Shown: piece by piece, positions 31,177-38,722 of the stretch
Layout: every line of letters starts with the position of its first letter
Numbering within the stretch: the stretch's first letter is position 1
IMG/VR virus record: IMGVR_UViG_3300036859_000186
Location: 1 to 64,000 of that record
Length of the DNA stretch: 64,000 nucleotides
Direction: 5' to 3' (one strand)
Origin: a virus
Program-made: the position numbers and the translations under genes
The notes under the pieces: generated by a model
Told to the model about the DNA's origin: nothing
Databases searched by the model: none
Seen by the model: the letters and a program-made list of their open reading frames with translations, nothing else

Positions 31177-31251
31177 TGGCGGGACGGCGTGGACTCGAAC
31201 CACGAACCTTTCGTTTTGGAGACGAACACTCTGCCATTGAGCTACCGACCC
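31177..31251 (-). tRNA. tRNA-Trp (CCA)
   Basis: Anticodon arm TTCGT-CTCCAAA-ACGAA, T arm CGTGG-TTCGAGT-CCACG, encoded CCA. Acceptor GGGTCGG/CCGTCCC has one T:T mismatch at the fourth pair. Confidence 0.88.
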
Positions 31252-31280
31252 CTTTCGCAAAATGCGCGAAGTAAAATTCC

Positions 31281-31496
31281 CTAGATTTTGCCACCAAGAC
31301 GAACGATTTCGAGTTCGACTTCCTCAGCGGCTTTAGTTATGGCCTTTGCTACACACTGATGGCCATCTTCATCTGCTTTCGTGGCAAGGCGAGCCAAGAC
31401 ATCCCAATAGCCACTATCAGTCACGATCTTATCGAGTTCCACTTTGTGTTGGTGTCGCATGATTCTCTCGACAGTCAGGGCTATTTCTACAAGCAC
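31281..31496 (-). CDS. hypothetical helical protein
   Basis: About 71 residues from GTG 31496; coding character continues a few codons upstream, so the start is unsure. Overlaps the lipoprotein-like gene by 68 bases. Unknown. Confidence 0.5.
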   Translation of the reverse strand: MLVEIALTVERIMRHQHKVELDKIVTDSGYWDVLARLATKADEDGHQCVAKAITKAAEEVELEIVRLGGKI

Positions 31497-31650
31497 AATT
31501 CTTTGCAGATTGTGTGCCTCTGAGAATCCTCTGACACTCCGCGACGATGGCGTCTTCGGTTGACAACGAGTAGTGCTCCATCTCACAGCCTCCAGTGTAG
31601 ACCACGTAGAAGACCAGAGCGATGAAGACTACCCGATGCCAGTGAATCAT
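31429..31650 (-). CDS. small lipoprotein-like membrane protein
   Basis: 73 residues. Short basic start, hydrophobic core (VVFIALVFYVVY) and TGGC resembling a lipobox. The tail after residue 50 lies in the overlap. Possible Rz1-like or inner-membrane protein. Confidence 0.5.
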   Translation of the reverse strand: MIHWHRVVFIALVFYVVYTGGCEMEHYSLSTEDAIVAECQRILRGTQSAKNCACRNSPDCRENHATPTQSGTR

Positions 31651-31737
31651 CTACTTGACCGATCCCAGCTGAATGAGCGGCGCCGTCGAGGTGAGAAGTG
31701 ACGCGATGAACAATCCTGCCCAGAACTTCGATCTCAT
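31651..31737 (-). CDS. 28-aa hydrophobic peptide
   Basis: ATG 31737 with GGAGG eight bases upstream; basic start and a single hydrophobic stretch ending in an Ala-Pro turn, like a signal peptide. Its stop abuts the next ATG. Confidence 0.45.
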   Translation of the reverse strand: MRSKFWAGLFIASLLTSTAPLIQLGSVK

Positions 31738-31934
31738 GACATGAGCCTCCAGAGGTAACGAAACAAGCGGACGAACCAGAAGCCTGGCGCGGCCACAGCG
31801 AGTATGACACCCGCCAACACAGCGGCATCATTGGGTCGGCTGATCAGGTAGAGCGCTTGGGTGAGCGCCAGTGATGTGAGCAGCACGAGAAGGACTTCAC
31901 GAAGGACCCGAAGGACGGACCAGTATGTCGGCAT
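31734..31934 (-). CDS. small two-TM membrane protein
   Basis: 66 residues from ATG 31934 (GGAG upstream). Two hydrophobic segments, at about 12-30 and 37-55, with basic ends. Could be holin-like; not provable. Confidence 0.6.
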   Translation of the reverse strand: MPTYWSVLRVLREVLLVLLTSLALTQALYLISRPNDAAVLAGVILAVAAPGFWFVRLFRYLWRLMS

Positions 31935-31950
31935 AGTGTCTCCAAACACG

Positions 31951-32033
31951 AAAAAGGGAGGTGACATGGATGAGTGGTTGTCCAGGGAACATTTGGAAGG
32001 TAACCCTAGAACGCCGACCCATGTCATCTCCCC
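31951..32033 (-). terminator. long-loop terminator-like inverted repeat
   Basis: On the minus strand a 13-base arm (32031-32019) pairs with 31969-31957 at 12 of 13 positions and is followed directly by TTTTT (31955-31951). The loop is about 50 bases. Lies just after the HD-domain gene. Confidence 0.5.
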
Positions 32034-32054
32034 AGCGGGGCACAACGGCAACTT

Positions 32055-32873
32055 CTAACGACTTGGCATGAGAATTGGATGACCCTCGTCACCAACCTCC
32101 TTGTAAAGCGCTTCTTTCAGCTGATACATAGCTCGTGCCCACAGCGCTACTGCGTCCGGTGAGGCCGCTTGCAGCACCATTGGGAATTCCCGAGCTGTCT
32201 TCTTGAAGTAGTTCTCTGCCCAACGACGGGCATCCTTCGGCTTGATTCGACAGCCCTCAGGCTTCGTGAGCATTCGAGTCATGTCGTTCAGGTTGTCGGC
32301 CCGGTCTAGAGTCTTAAGTGAGGCCGCGTCCTGATCGTTCGATATCTTCGAGTAGTAGACCACCTTCATGGCCGCTTGAAGGTCTTCGGGCGTCTCGTCC
32401 TTCCAATCCTTCGTGAGGAGCATGACAAGATCGACCGTTCGGTCTGGGAACTTTAACGCAATGAGGTCGTGCTGCATGATATAAGTGTCTTCCACCACAT
32501 CGTGGAGCAATGCTGCTGCCTGTGCTTCCTCATTGAGGCCGATGTCACGAGCCATCTCGAACACCCGAATGGGATGCACGATGTATGGGTCATCGAAGGC
32601 TTTACGCTTCTGTGAGATGTGTGCAGCCGTCGCACACTCCAGCGCTACATTGATGAGCGTATCGCCTTCAGGTTCAGCCACAGGAATCTCCGTATAGGGT
32701 GGTCGCGTCCTAATCAAGTGGTGCTTGCAGACAGGGCAGTCGCCCCAGCTGTAAGTCTCTGAATGGACGGGGTGAGCGATGGGGATTAGGCACCACTCAC
32801 ACCACAATTCATCTGCCATAGCACTAGTTCCTTCGAGGAACAAAAGCTTTTCGTCGAGTGAGCGCCAAGGCAT
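32055..32873 (-). CDS. zinc-ribbon plus HD-domain phosphohydrolase ((p)ppGpp hydrolase-like)
   Basis: 272 residues. N-terminal CEWC...CPVC zinc ribbon (about 23-50), then a RelA/SpoT-type HD domain: HISQKRKAFDDPYIVHP, LLHDVVEDT and TLDRADNLNDM, providing the His, His-Asp and Asp metal ligands. MESH1-like proteins with this core hydrolyse (p)ppGpp or related nucleotides. The start in a TGATG overlap is used; ATG 32819 is the alternative. Confidence 0.8.
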   Translation of the reverse strand: MPWRSLDEKLLFLEGTSAMADELWCEWCLIPIAHPVHSETYSWGDCPVCKHHLIRTRPPYTEIPVAEPEGDTLINVALECATAAHISQKRKAFDDPYIVHPIRVFEMARDIGLNEEAQAAALLHDVVEDTYIMQHDLIALKFPDRTVDLVMLLTKDWKDETPEDLQAAMKVVYYSKISNDQDAASLKTLDRADNLNDMTRMLTKPEGCRIKPKDARRWAENYFKKTAREFPMVLQAASPDAVALWARAMYQLKEALYKEVGDEGHPILMPSR

Positions 32874-33313
32874 CAGTGCTTGATGTCGTCGCCGCTGATG
32901 TCGATGTCCACCGCTGGCAACACCTCAGCCACATCGCTCTCGACAACCTCACCATCGATCACTGGCTCGGGCTTCTGTCCAGCCTTCGGATCTTTCGGAC
33001 GAGGCCGATTGAAGTAGGTCGTCCAGATGACCTCACGGTCTTCCTTCGAGAACGTCTCGTCACCAGTTGCGGCAAGAGCGAAGGTGATGGCCGATTTACG
33101 GCCCTTTTCCTTGTTGAAGACATCCTGACGAGAGCACACCGCAGTCGCAGAGGTGATGAGGTTCGCCGTGACGAGCTTGCCGTCCTTCTGAACGGTCTCC
33201 CAGATGTCACAGATCGTCGTTCGACGCCCCGGTCGCTTTCCGCGTGGTTTCTCTTGCTGGCGTTCGAATGCCAGAGCAATCGTTCTGTTCTTTGGCAATG
33301 TGACGTGTATCAC
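32873..33313 (-). CDS. hypothetical protein
   Basis: 146 residues with GTG start; basic middle and acidic C-terminal third (DIDISGDDIKH). Its stop overlaps the HD gene start. Unknown. Confidence 0.65.
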   Translation of the reverse strand: MIHVTLPKNRTIALAFERQQEKPRGKRPGRRTTICDIWETVQKDGKLVTANLITSATAVCSRQDVFNKEKGRKSAITFALAATGDETFSKEDREVIWTTYFNRPRPKDPKAGQKPEPVIDGEVVESDVAEVLPAVDIDISGDDIKH

Positions 33314-33361
33314 GGCTGACTCCTCCTGATAGGCGCATTTAACGCCGCGCCCTTAGCGGCT

Positions 33362-33440
33362 TGGTGGGTCGTGGTGGATTCGAACCTGCCCAGATCCCTC
33401 TCCCGTGGACATCTATCGTTACCCCACTACTGTTGCCGAG
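33362..33440 (-). tRNA. tRNA-like remnant (3' half recognisable)
   Basis: GGTTCGAATCC T-loop core, 3' acceptor strand ACGACCC, discriminator A and CCA are present. No matching 5' acceptor, no normal anticodon loop, and the T stem has two mismatches. A GCCGC/GCGGC hairpin follows at 33344-33360. Probably a decayed tRNA. Confidence 0.35.
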
Positions 33441-33494
33441 GAGGCCCCAGCAGTGACGATAGCCCAGCCGTCCCAGCTGGCTGACGACCCAAAC

Positions 33495-33833
33495 TTACTC
33501 GCCCTTATGACATAGGGTTGAGATGTATCGGCGTTCCTTCTGATGGTTGTGGGCTGGCCCTTCGCACCATGGACACCACATCCATGCGTTGACGGAGTTC
33601 TGCGACATGGGGCGTAGGACGTGCCAGATGTGACCACAGACAACCCACTTTAGGTATTGCAATGGTAGATACCAATGCAGATACAGAGCGAGTCGCTCTT
33701 GCCACGTCTTCTGACGCTTCCCAATGCAGCCACACTTAGCACAGTGGGGCACAGGGGCGTCGTGGCATTCGTCGGTGACGAGTGGGCCGCCACACTCGCA
33801 GGTTCCGATTCTATCGGTCACGGTCCTTGTCAC
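33495..33833 (-). CDS. Cys-rich zinc-binding protein
   Basis: 112 residues with CECGG, CAKCGC, and CPWC, likely two zinc sites flanking a Trp-rich helix. Unknown. Confidence 0.62.
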   Translation of the reverse strand: MTRTVTDRIGTCECGGPLVTDECHDAPVPHCAKCGCIGKRQKTWQERLALYLHWYLPLQYLKWVVCGHIWHVLRPMSQNSVNAWMWCPWCEGPAHNHQKERRYISTLCHKGE

Positions 33834-34005
33834 CTTTCCAACCCCGCTTGAGCTGTTCGAGGTTGTATTTTGCCATGATGTCGTTCAATGCTCGGATGGT
33901 CATGAAAACTGCCAACTCGTTGGGTTCACCATAGTGGAGCTGGTCCCACAGCTTCTGAGACTCATCCTTGAGCAGTTCATGGGCGGGATGCTTCAACAGT
34001 GGCAT
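33811..34005 (-). CDS. small helical protein
   Basis: 64 residues from ATG 34005, AAGGAG upstream. Helical, basic C-terminus. Unknown. Confidence 0.6.
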   Translation of the reverse strand: MPLLKHPAHELLKDESQKLWDQLHYGEPNELAVFMTIRALNDIMAKYNLEQLKRGWKGDKDRDR

Positions 34006-34120
34006 TGCTTCTCTCCTTATCCCAACGCCAGACACCGTCCTCGTAGATCATGACGGTGATGCAGTCGAACTTGCACTTGTGGATGGTGCCGTTGGCCGGG
34101 GGCTCGTTCTGTGTGCTCAT
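33977..34120 (-). CDS. hypothetical protein (47 aa)
   Basis: From ATG 34120; contains CKFDC. The upstream in-frame start at 34201 has poorer context. Unknown. Confidence 0.5.
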   Translation of the reverse strand: MSTQNEPPANGTIHKCKFDCITVMIYEDGVWRWDKERSNATVEASRP

Positions 34121-34194
34121 AAAGTCCCCAAGGGACGAGAGGCAACACCTGAAAAGCCCACCTTGAGCAATGCCGTAAGGCACGCGGCTACCCA

Positions 34195-34443
34195 TTACCA
34201 TTCCTCATCGTTGTCGGGAAAGGCTCGGGTCTCCTTGGCATAGCGCTTGCACTTGGTGCAGAAAGCAGGCCAACAGTCCCCAGTCATGCCAAGTAACACA
34301 CGATGGCTCTCACCGTCGTCGCAGGTGCCGCTTTCCAACTCTTCGCTGGTGGTCAGGAGAGCGGGATCAGGAGGCTTCTCATCGTTGTCACAGGCTCCGG
34401 CCTCTATGACTTCGAGGGCCTCACGCATGTCATCGAGGTTCAT
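34195..34443 (-). CDS. acidic Cys-containing protein
   Basis: 82 residues from the ATG overlapping the preceding stop (TGATG). Highly acidic with CTKC near the end. Unknown. Confidence 0.6.
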   Translation of the reverse strand: MNLDDMREALEVIEAGACDNDEKPPDPALLTTSEELESGTCDDGESHRVLLGMTGDCWPAFCTKCKRYAKETRAFPDNDEEW

Positions 34444-34631
34444 CACCACATCACCTTTTTACAGCGCCTACATTGTGCGAACGCCTCAGAGAGGAGCACC
34501 GGCCCATGAAAGAGCGGTGGATACCACACCGGATCGTGTCCCCACACATTGCATTGGGTCATGAGGGGCATCAGCTCCCAATAGAGCAAGAGCGCAATGA
34601 ATGTGAGGACAAAGATACCGAGCAGGTCCAT
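34443..34631 (-). CDS. membrane-anchored small protein with CRRC
   Basis: 62 residues: N-terminal TM segment (LLGIFVLTFIALLLYW) and C-terminal CRRCKK. Unknown. Confidence 0.6.
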   Translation of the reverse strand: MDLLGIFVLTFIALLLYWELMPLMTQCNVWGHDPVWYPPLFHGPVLLSEAFAQCRRCKKVMW

Positions 34632-34789
34632 TAGCCCTTCCGTCGATTCTGGCGGTTGATGGCACGCTTCGACAAGATGCGGCCACGGTTGTGGCGCTTC
34701 GATGCCTGACGAGCAGCCCAGCCCACACCAGCCTTCTCAGTGCCAATGCGGTTCAGTTCCCGCTTGATTCGTTTCTCTCTTTTCCGCAT
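34631..34789 (-). CDS. small highly basic protein (52 aa)
   Basis: From ATG 34789; Arg/Lys make up about 40% of residues. Nucleic-acid binding likely by charge only. Confidence 0.55.
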   Translation of the reverse strand: MRKREKRIKRELNRIGTEKAGVGWAARQASKRHNRGRILSKRAINRQNRRKG

Positions 34790-34790
34790 G

Positions 34791-35006
34791 TCAGCCCCGG
34801 TCTCGCTGGTGAAGGTCGTCGGTGTATTCGACATCGTCGATCTTGAAGTTCTCCAGCACCTTCGTGAGGGCGATCTTGGCATCGACCAGTTGGGCTTGCG
34901 TCTGTTGAGCGGCCTTAATCTGGTCGTCGATCACGATGATTTGACGGTCGAGGGCCAACTGAGCATCACGAAGCTTGAGAAGGGCACTGTTGTTCATCGT
35001 AAACAC
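34791..35006 (-). CDS. coiled-coil protein
   Basis: 71 residues from GTG 35006, eight bases after AGGAGGAG. Long heptad helix (ALLKLRDAQLALDRQIIVID). Unknown. Confidence 0.6.
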   Translation of the reverse strand: MFTMNNSALLKLRDAQLALDRQIIVIDDQIKAAQQTQAQLVDAKIALTKVLENFKIDDVEYTDDLHQRDRG

Positions 35007-35095
35007 GGTAGTCTCCTCCTTGAGAAAAAGGCAGCACTGATCGTCATTGGGGCACAACCTCACCCCATCCCTACAAATGAGGGTGCAGCGCAGCG

Positions 35096-35344
35096 TCATG
35101 AGAGGTTGAACCTCACCTTGCCGAAGTCCACGACACGGCCGAAGATGCGGCGTCTAGCGAGGGAGCCCATGCTCTCTTCCATAGCTTCGGCACAGTCGCG
35201 CAGCATGATGTATTCCTCAACGGAGACGGGCACAGATATTTGGAGGCCACGGCCGCCGTTGGCCATCTTTTGACGAACGCTCTTAACGTGGCGCTTAGTC
35301 GAGGGTAGGCCACCCAAACGCCGACGAAAGACTTCTAAGAGCAT
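35096..35344 (-). CDS. hypothetical basic protein
   Basis: 82 residues from ATG 35344. A longer frame to 35674 exists but its upstream half reads as the shadow of 35295-35582 (Ser/Thr repeats). Basic N-terminus, SVPVSVEEY helix. Unknown. Confidence 0.55.
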   Translation of the reverse strand: MLLEVFRRRLGGLPSTKRHVKSVRQKMANGGRGLQISVPVSVEEYIMLRDCAEAMEESMGSLARRRIFGRVVDFGKVRFNLS

Positions 35345-35582
35345 GTCCGGTCTCTGCCTCAGAAAGCCTGTCAAAATCTTCCTCTCCGTCTTCGAGCCTG
35401 AGAGCCTGTTGACGATGGTTGAGAGGCTCTGACCCTTCATCAGATCCTTCGACCTCAAGAGCCCTGAGCTTTCCAAGCTCGCGTTCGAGTTCGAAGTAGT
35501 CGTCGGGGCTGAGTTTGTCTTCTTCGCCATGCCTGAGCACGTCCTCGATGTCTGTGATACGCTGAGTGTATCGGCTAGGCAC
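35295..35582 (-). CDS. acidic helical protein
   Basis: 95 residues from GTG 35582 overlapping the upstream stop. Glu/Asp-rich. Overlaps 35096-35344 by 50 bases. Unknown. Confidence 0.55.
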   Translation of the reverse strand: MPSRYTQRITDIEDVLRHGEEDKLSPDDYFELERELGKLRALEVEGSDEGSEPLNHRQQALRLEDGEEDFDRLSEAETGHALRSLSSAFGWPTLD

Positions 35583-35862
35583 GGTCGCGTTCCTTGAGCC
35601 GGGGGGCACGAACCTTGTGGATGCGTTCGACAAGGAGCTTGTGGTTGACCTGGGGCTGAAGCTCCTCGCCGCATCGATCGACGAGGATGGCTAGTCCTTC
35701 GGGGCTGACCCTCAACTCCTTGACAATCTCGGTGCCCTTACTGACGAGGGTTTCGCCGTTGGGCAGCAGGTTTCTGTAGGTGACGGGTCGCACAATGGCG
35801 ATCACCTTTCGCATAGGGACGCCGAGCTTTGTCACTTCTTGTGTTACTTCGCAACGGAACAT
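35575..35862 (-). CDS. hypothetical protein
   Basis: 95 residues from ATG 35862 (AGGAG six bases upstream). Beta-rich first half, helical basic C-terminus. The 300 bases upstream (35870-36180) hold no gene I can support, only a start-less protein-like frame. Confidence 0.6.
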   Translation of the reverse strand: MFRCEVTQEVTKLGVPMRKVIAIVRPVTYRNLLPNGETLVSKGTEIVKELRVSPEGLAILVDRCGEELQPQVNHKLLVERIHKVRAPRLKERDRA

Positions 35863-36180
35863 CACGAACTCCTTGTAGCTTCATCTCATGAAGGTGTTGC
35901 TGCTCACTATCATGCAAGAGATATGCACGATTGTGAGGATTTAAGTCTCCTTGCAGTATGAGGGCTGCAGCGTTCTTGTCTCGCACGACCTTTGGAAAGT
36001 GTGACCACATGAGAACCTTATTGGAGTGCTGGGGGTTCAGACTCTCAAACTTTAGGGACCTATCCGCCTACGAACGACTTCCACCATTGTCGAGCGAACC
36101 CAACACACGTGTCCATCGAGTGACAGCTATAATAATGGAATCCCACTCAATTACCATGGTCAGTGAGCTTCGATTCCCAA

Positions 36181-36322
36181 GGCAAATCCTCTCTACTCCA
36201 GCTCCCCTTGTTATCGCAAATGCTTTACCGCTAAGCTACCAGCCCCATTGCTGGGGCCGGGGTGGGTTCGAACCACCGACCTTTTGCGAACTTGGGCACG
36301 CTTCGTTCAAGAATGATTGCCC
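36181..36322 (-). ncRNA. Y-RNA (YrlA-like) with permuted tRNA-like domain
   Basis: Read on the minus strand, a T arm (GGTGG-TTCGAAC-CCACC) comes first. Then an 8-bp acceptor-like stem CCGGCCCC/GGGGCTGG is closed by the six-base loop AGCAAT. A D arm follows (GCTT-AGCGGTA-AAGC, with the GG pair). The anticodon-side strands TTTGC/GCAAA do not close but continue into an imperfect long stem ending GGCAATC/GATTTGCC. So the molecule is a circularly permuted tRNA mimic on a terminal stem, the architecture described for bacterial YrlA RNAs that partner Rsr. No ORF covers it. Confidence 0.82.
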
Positions 36323-36334
36323 GTCCCCCCAACC

Positions 36335-36550
36335 TTAGCCGTGAATGAGCCATCCAATGACGAGAGATGCCTCTTCAGGGTTCATTTTCCCTTGGGCTCG
36401 CAACTCTTCGGCGAATTCTTTCTTGATCTCCGACGGTACCTCATCGTAGCGGTGGTCTTTGCCAGTGAGGTTGTCGCGGAGCCACGGCTCGTCAAAGAAA
36501 GCACCCTCATCGCTCAAAATTGAGAAGCGACGATCCTGTTTCACGCTCAT
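36335..36550 (-). CDS. hypothetical protein
   Basis: 71 residues from an ATGA-overlap start with AAGGAG upstream. Helical, acidic. Ends 13 bases before the Y-RNA-like element, so the RNA may be processed from this transcript. Confidence 0.6.
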   Translation of the reverse strand: MSVKQDRRFSILSDEGAFFDEPWLRDNLTGKDHRYDEVPSEIKKEFAEELRAQGKMNPEEASLVIGWLIHG

Positions 36551-36855
36551 GACTGCTCCTTGAACAATTCTCGATATTGCGTGTGCCAGAGACATTCATC
36601 GGGGAACACGTTCAGAATGTGCCGCCCAAGCCTGCGAAGAGCATGCTTCTCACGGTAGCTACCGTGAATGTCAGCATCGCCCAACAGTTGAGCGATAGCA
36701 GCGAGCACTTGCGACACATGCCTCATCGGAGATCCTCGCATCTCGTCGCAGTAGTGATTGGAATACCAGACCAATTCGAGACCAAAGTATTCGTAGATGG
36801 CGAACAACTTATGACAGAAGTCACACTTCACCCAAACGCCACGACGAATCCTCAT
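36547..36855 (-). CDS. hypothetical protein with CDFC
   Basis: 102 residues; KCDFC near the N-terminus plus a later HYC could bind zinc. Unknown. Confidence 0.6.
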   Translation of the reverse strand: MRIRRGVWVKCDFCHKLFAIYEYFGLELVWYSNHYCDEMRGSPMRHVSQVLAAIAQLLGDADIHGSYREKHALRRLGRHILNVFPDECLWHTQYRELFKEQS

Positions 36856-36950
36856 CGGTTAGTCCTCCGTGATGCTTTCTGCATCTTGGACACGGACTTG
36901 TTTCGCTTCTTGCGTCCACGACGGCAGTGGAGCCTAGATGTTGGAATCAC
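36852..36950 (-). CDS. 32-aa basic peptide
   Basis: GTG 36950 to a TGA overlapping the next ATG. Arg/Lys-rich (CRRGRKKRNK). No strong SD. Confidence 0.38.
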   Translation of the reverse strand: MIPTSRLHCRRGRKKRNKSVSKMQKASRRTNR

Positions 36951-37167
36951 AGGCTGCAGTGACGAGAGGGGATGACCTGTGAGAGCGGCCATCAGCAGAA
37001 AGCTTGTCAGGTTTCGAGCCATCGAGCACCTCAGTCTGAATGGTCTTGCACTTCTTGCAGGTATGGATCGCCCAATACTCAGCCACTGTGTCGGCTAAGT
37101 GCTTGTGTTCCCACTCATGCCCACATTCGGGGCACCTATGTCGAAAGAGCACGGCTACCAATACCAC
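36934..37167 (-). CDS. small zinc-ribbon protein
   Basis: 77 residues with CPECGHEW and CKKC, a textbook zinc ribbon (about residues 12-40). Unknown role. Confidence 0.65.
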   Translation of the reverse strand: MVLVAVLFRHRCPECGHEWEHKHLADTVAEYWAIHTCKKCKTIQTEVLDGSKPDKLSADGRSHRSSPLVTAACDSNI

Positions 37168-37271
37168 CGATGCACATGACGGCCCACAACGATGTAGACG
37201 TATCCTATACCAATCTCAAAGCCGAATGAGCGGCATGTCTCGTCTTGAACGAAGTGGTCATGATACACCAT
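37155..37271 (-). CDS. 38-aa protein
   Basis: ATG 37271 with AGGGG upstream; aromatic/beta-rich small product overlapping the next gene by 13 bases. Confidence 0.45.
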   Translation of the reverse strand: MVYHDHFVQDETCRSFGFEIGIGYVYIVVGRHVHRWYW

Positions 37272-37275
37272 TGGG

Positions 37276-37545
37276 TTAGCCCCTGAATTTGGGAGGCATC
37301 TGGACAGTGCCCTTGCCCGCTTTGCAGGCTTGTGGCTTACTCATGAGGAGGCCATGCTCTTGTCGAATGTTGATGACGTAGTTGCGTTGGCACCGGATAG
37401 CGCTGTCGTAGTCACCATGCGCCTTATAGTCCTTGGGGCCGCCCTTATTCGTCGATTTGGCAGCACCCTTGCAAGATTCTGGGGGCACGCCACAATCCCA
37501 TGCTACTTTGCGAGGGCCTTGCCGTTTGCCTGCGAATGCGGCCAT
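37276..37545 (-). CDS. basic hypothetical protein
   Basis: 89 residues from the ATG overlapping the previous stop (TAATG). Lys/Gly-rich with scattered cysteines. Unknown. Confidence 0.6.
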   Translation of the reverse strand: MAAFAGKRQGPRKVAWDCGVPPESCKGAAKSTNKGGPKDYKAHGDYDSAIRCQRNYVINIRQEHGLLMSKPQACKAGKGTVQMPPKFRG

Positions 37546-37697
37546 TAGACGATATTCCTTCCCCTGACAAACCGCATTCCAACGAGAAACGCGGGTAATA
37601 GGAACCAAGGCCCAAACCAGTAGCAGCCCCAGATCAACCCAATGATGTTCACTACGGGGGTCTTCCAGCCCTTAGGGAATGTAATGACATCGCCCAT
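37545..37697 (-). CDS. small membrane protein (50 aa)
   Basis: ATG in TAATG overlap with the upstream gene. One aromatic-rich hydrophobic span (VNIIGLIWGCYWFGPWFLL). Fills the apparent gap at 37609-37696. Confidence 0.58.
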   Translation of the reverse strand: MGDVITFPKGWKTPVVNIIGLIWGCYWFGPWFLLPAFLVGMRFVRGRNIV

Positions 37698-37903
37698 TAG
37701 CTCGGTTCCTCTTGAGGCGTGACTTCGTTCTTGGCCTCAGTGATGGTCACATCGATGTTGTCGCCCTTACGGACTACAACAAAGGTGACGTTGATAAGAC
37801 CTTTACATAGCTGAACCAACGCGGGTCCAGCGATGTTGAGGTCGAGGCCATCGTCCATACTGATTTGTTCGATCTCAGTGGACAGGTTGATCGTGCGAGG
37901 CAT
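37697..37903 (-). CDS. hypothetical protein
   Basis: 68 residues, beta-rich, acidic ends. Start touches the stop of the gene upstream. Unknown. Confidence 0.6.
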   Translation of the reverse strand: MPRTINLSTEIEQISMDDGLDLNIAGPALVQLCKGLINVTFVVVRKGDNIDVTITEAKNEVTPQEEPS

Positions 37904-38160
37904 CAGTGGGCCTTTCCCTTTATTGGCGTCTCGGCGAGGAGGACCGCTTCGAGTTCATCTTTGTATTCCGCCGCAACTTCAACGGCGGCATCGACCAATT
38001 CCTTGATGATCTTCCAATCCTTGGCGTCACCACCGTTGACGTTGATGGTAGTGGCAACGGCACGGGCCAACACAATGTGGCGAGGGGAAGCCTCTATCTT
38101 GGCCACACGCTCCTCAAGATCCTTGATGAGGGCCTCAGACACTTCACTAATGGCGCTCAT
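37903..38160 (-). CDS. hypothetical helical protein
   Basis: 85 residues, two amphipathic helices separated by a beta segment. Unknown. Confidence 0.6.
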   Translation of the reverse strand: MSAISEVSEALIKDLEERVAKIEASPRHIVLARAVATTINVNGGDAKDWKIIKELVDAAVEVAAEYKDELEAVLLAETPIKGKAH

Positions 38161-38311
38161 GACTTCTCCTTATCTTCTTTGCACGAATACCAGCACGCTT
38201 TGGCTTTGCCTTCGTGGCGAGTTCTCTTAGCGTAGCCAAGTGCTCATTCGTCACGGCGTAGGACGTAGAGACATCATACATCGGTCTCTTGTCCTCGAAC
38301 TTGAACCTCAT
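38147..38311 (-). CDS. small basic protein (54 aa)
   Basis: From ATG 38311; Lys/Arg-rich C-terminus (KAKPKRAGIRAKKIRR). Unknown. Confidence 0.55.
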   Translation of the reverse strand: MRFKFEDKRPMYDVSTSYAVTNEHLATLRELATKAKPKRAGIRAKKIRRSHERH

Positions 38312-38342
38312 GACACCTCCATGTCCCAAACCTTACGTGTGT

Positions 38343-38411
38343 TTAGCTGCTGCGTGTCTTCACGAACGATGCTGCTATCAGGAGCAGCGTGGCACATGCC
38401 ATGTAAAGCAT
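38343..38411 (-). CDS. 22-aa hydrophobic peptide
   Basis: ATG 38411 directly after the preceding gene; one hydrophobic stretch and a basic end. Possible small membrane peptide. Confidence 0.35.
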   Translation of the reverse strand: MLYMACATLLLIAASFVKTRSS

Positions 38412-38414
38412 CGA

Positions 38415-38627
38415 CTACCTCGCAAGGAAGTAATCTCGCGTTTTTGGGTATTGACCCCAGTTAGGGGCTTTTGATGAGTTCTTGGGGTCATGTAGCCATG
38501 CGAGTATGGCCTTGCGACCTTGCTCCAGGGGCTTGGCCATCTGTTTTGCTAACCCCTTGACGAAGATGTCCTCCATCTGCCGAAGGACAGTATCAAGCTC
38601 AGGGGTTGTAGACGATTGATTGGCCAT
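38415..38627 (-). CDS. hypothetical protein
   Basis: 70 residues, amphipathic helix (LRQMEDIFVKGLAKQM). First gene after the tandem terminators. Unknown. Confidence 0.62.
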   Translation of the reverse strand: MANQSSTTPELDTVLRQMEDIFVKGLAKQMAKPLEQGRKAILAWLHDPKNSSKAPNWGQYPKTRDYFLAR

Positions 38628-38644
38628 TTCCCTCTCTCAACACC

Positions 38645-38678
38645 AAAAGGCCCACCCCAACATTATCAGAGGTAGGCC
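38645..38678 (-). terminator. rho-independent terminator, minus strand
   Basis: Minus-strand GGCCTACC pairs with GGGTGGGCC (one G:U), followed by TTTT (38648-38645). Confidence 0.65.
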
Positions 38679-38722
38679 AATCAGTGTGCGCTTGCATGGA
38701 GGTGCGATGCGCTTACAAATGG

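Noticed and set aside
31037-31297. 86-codon frame running through tRNA-Trp
   Set aside because: It translates the whole tRNA; only the part from ATG 31162 downstream is kept.
31966-32058. 30-codon plus-strand ORF with perfect SD in a minus-strand block
   Set aside because: The SD-ATG is the arm of a terminator-like inverted repeat, and there is no plus-strand promoter or neighbour.
35738-36070. Start-less frame reading like an HNH-type fragment upstream of 35575-35862
   Set aside because: No start codon, only weak similarity to HNH C-termini, and the lower half is a shadow of a real gene.
36181-36322. Circularly permuted functional tRNA or group I permuted intron
   Set aside because: No anticodon loop can be joined, no group I core words are found, and the nearby Rsr gene makes a Y RNA the simpler reading.
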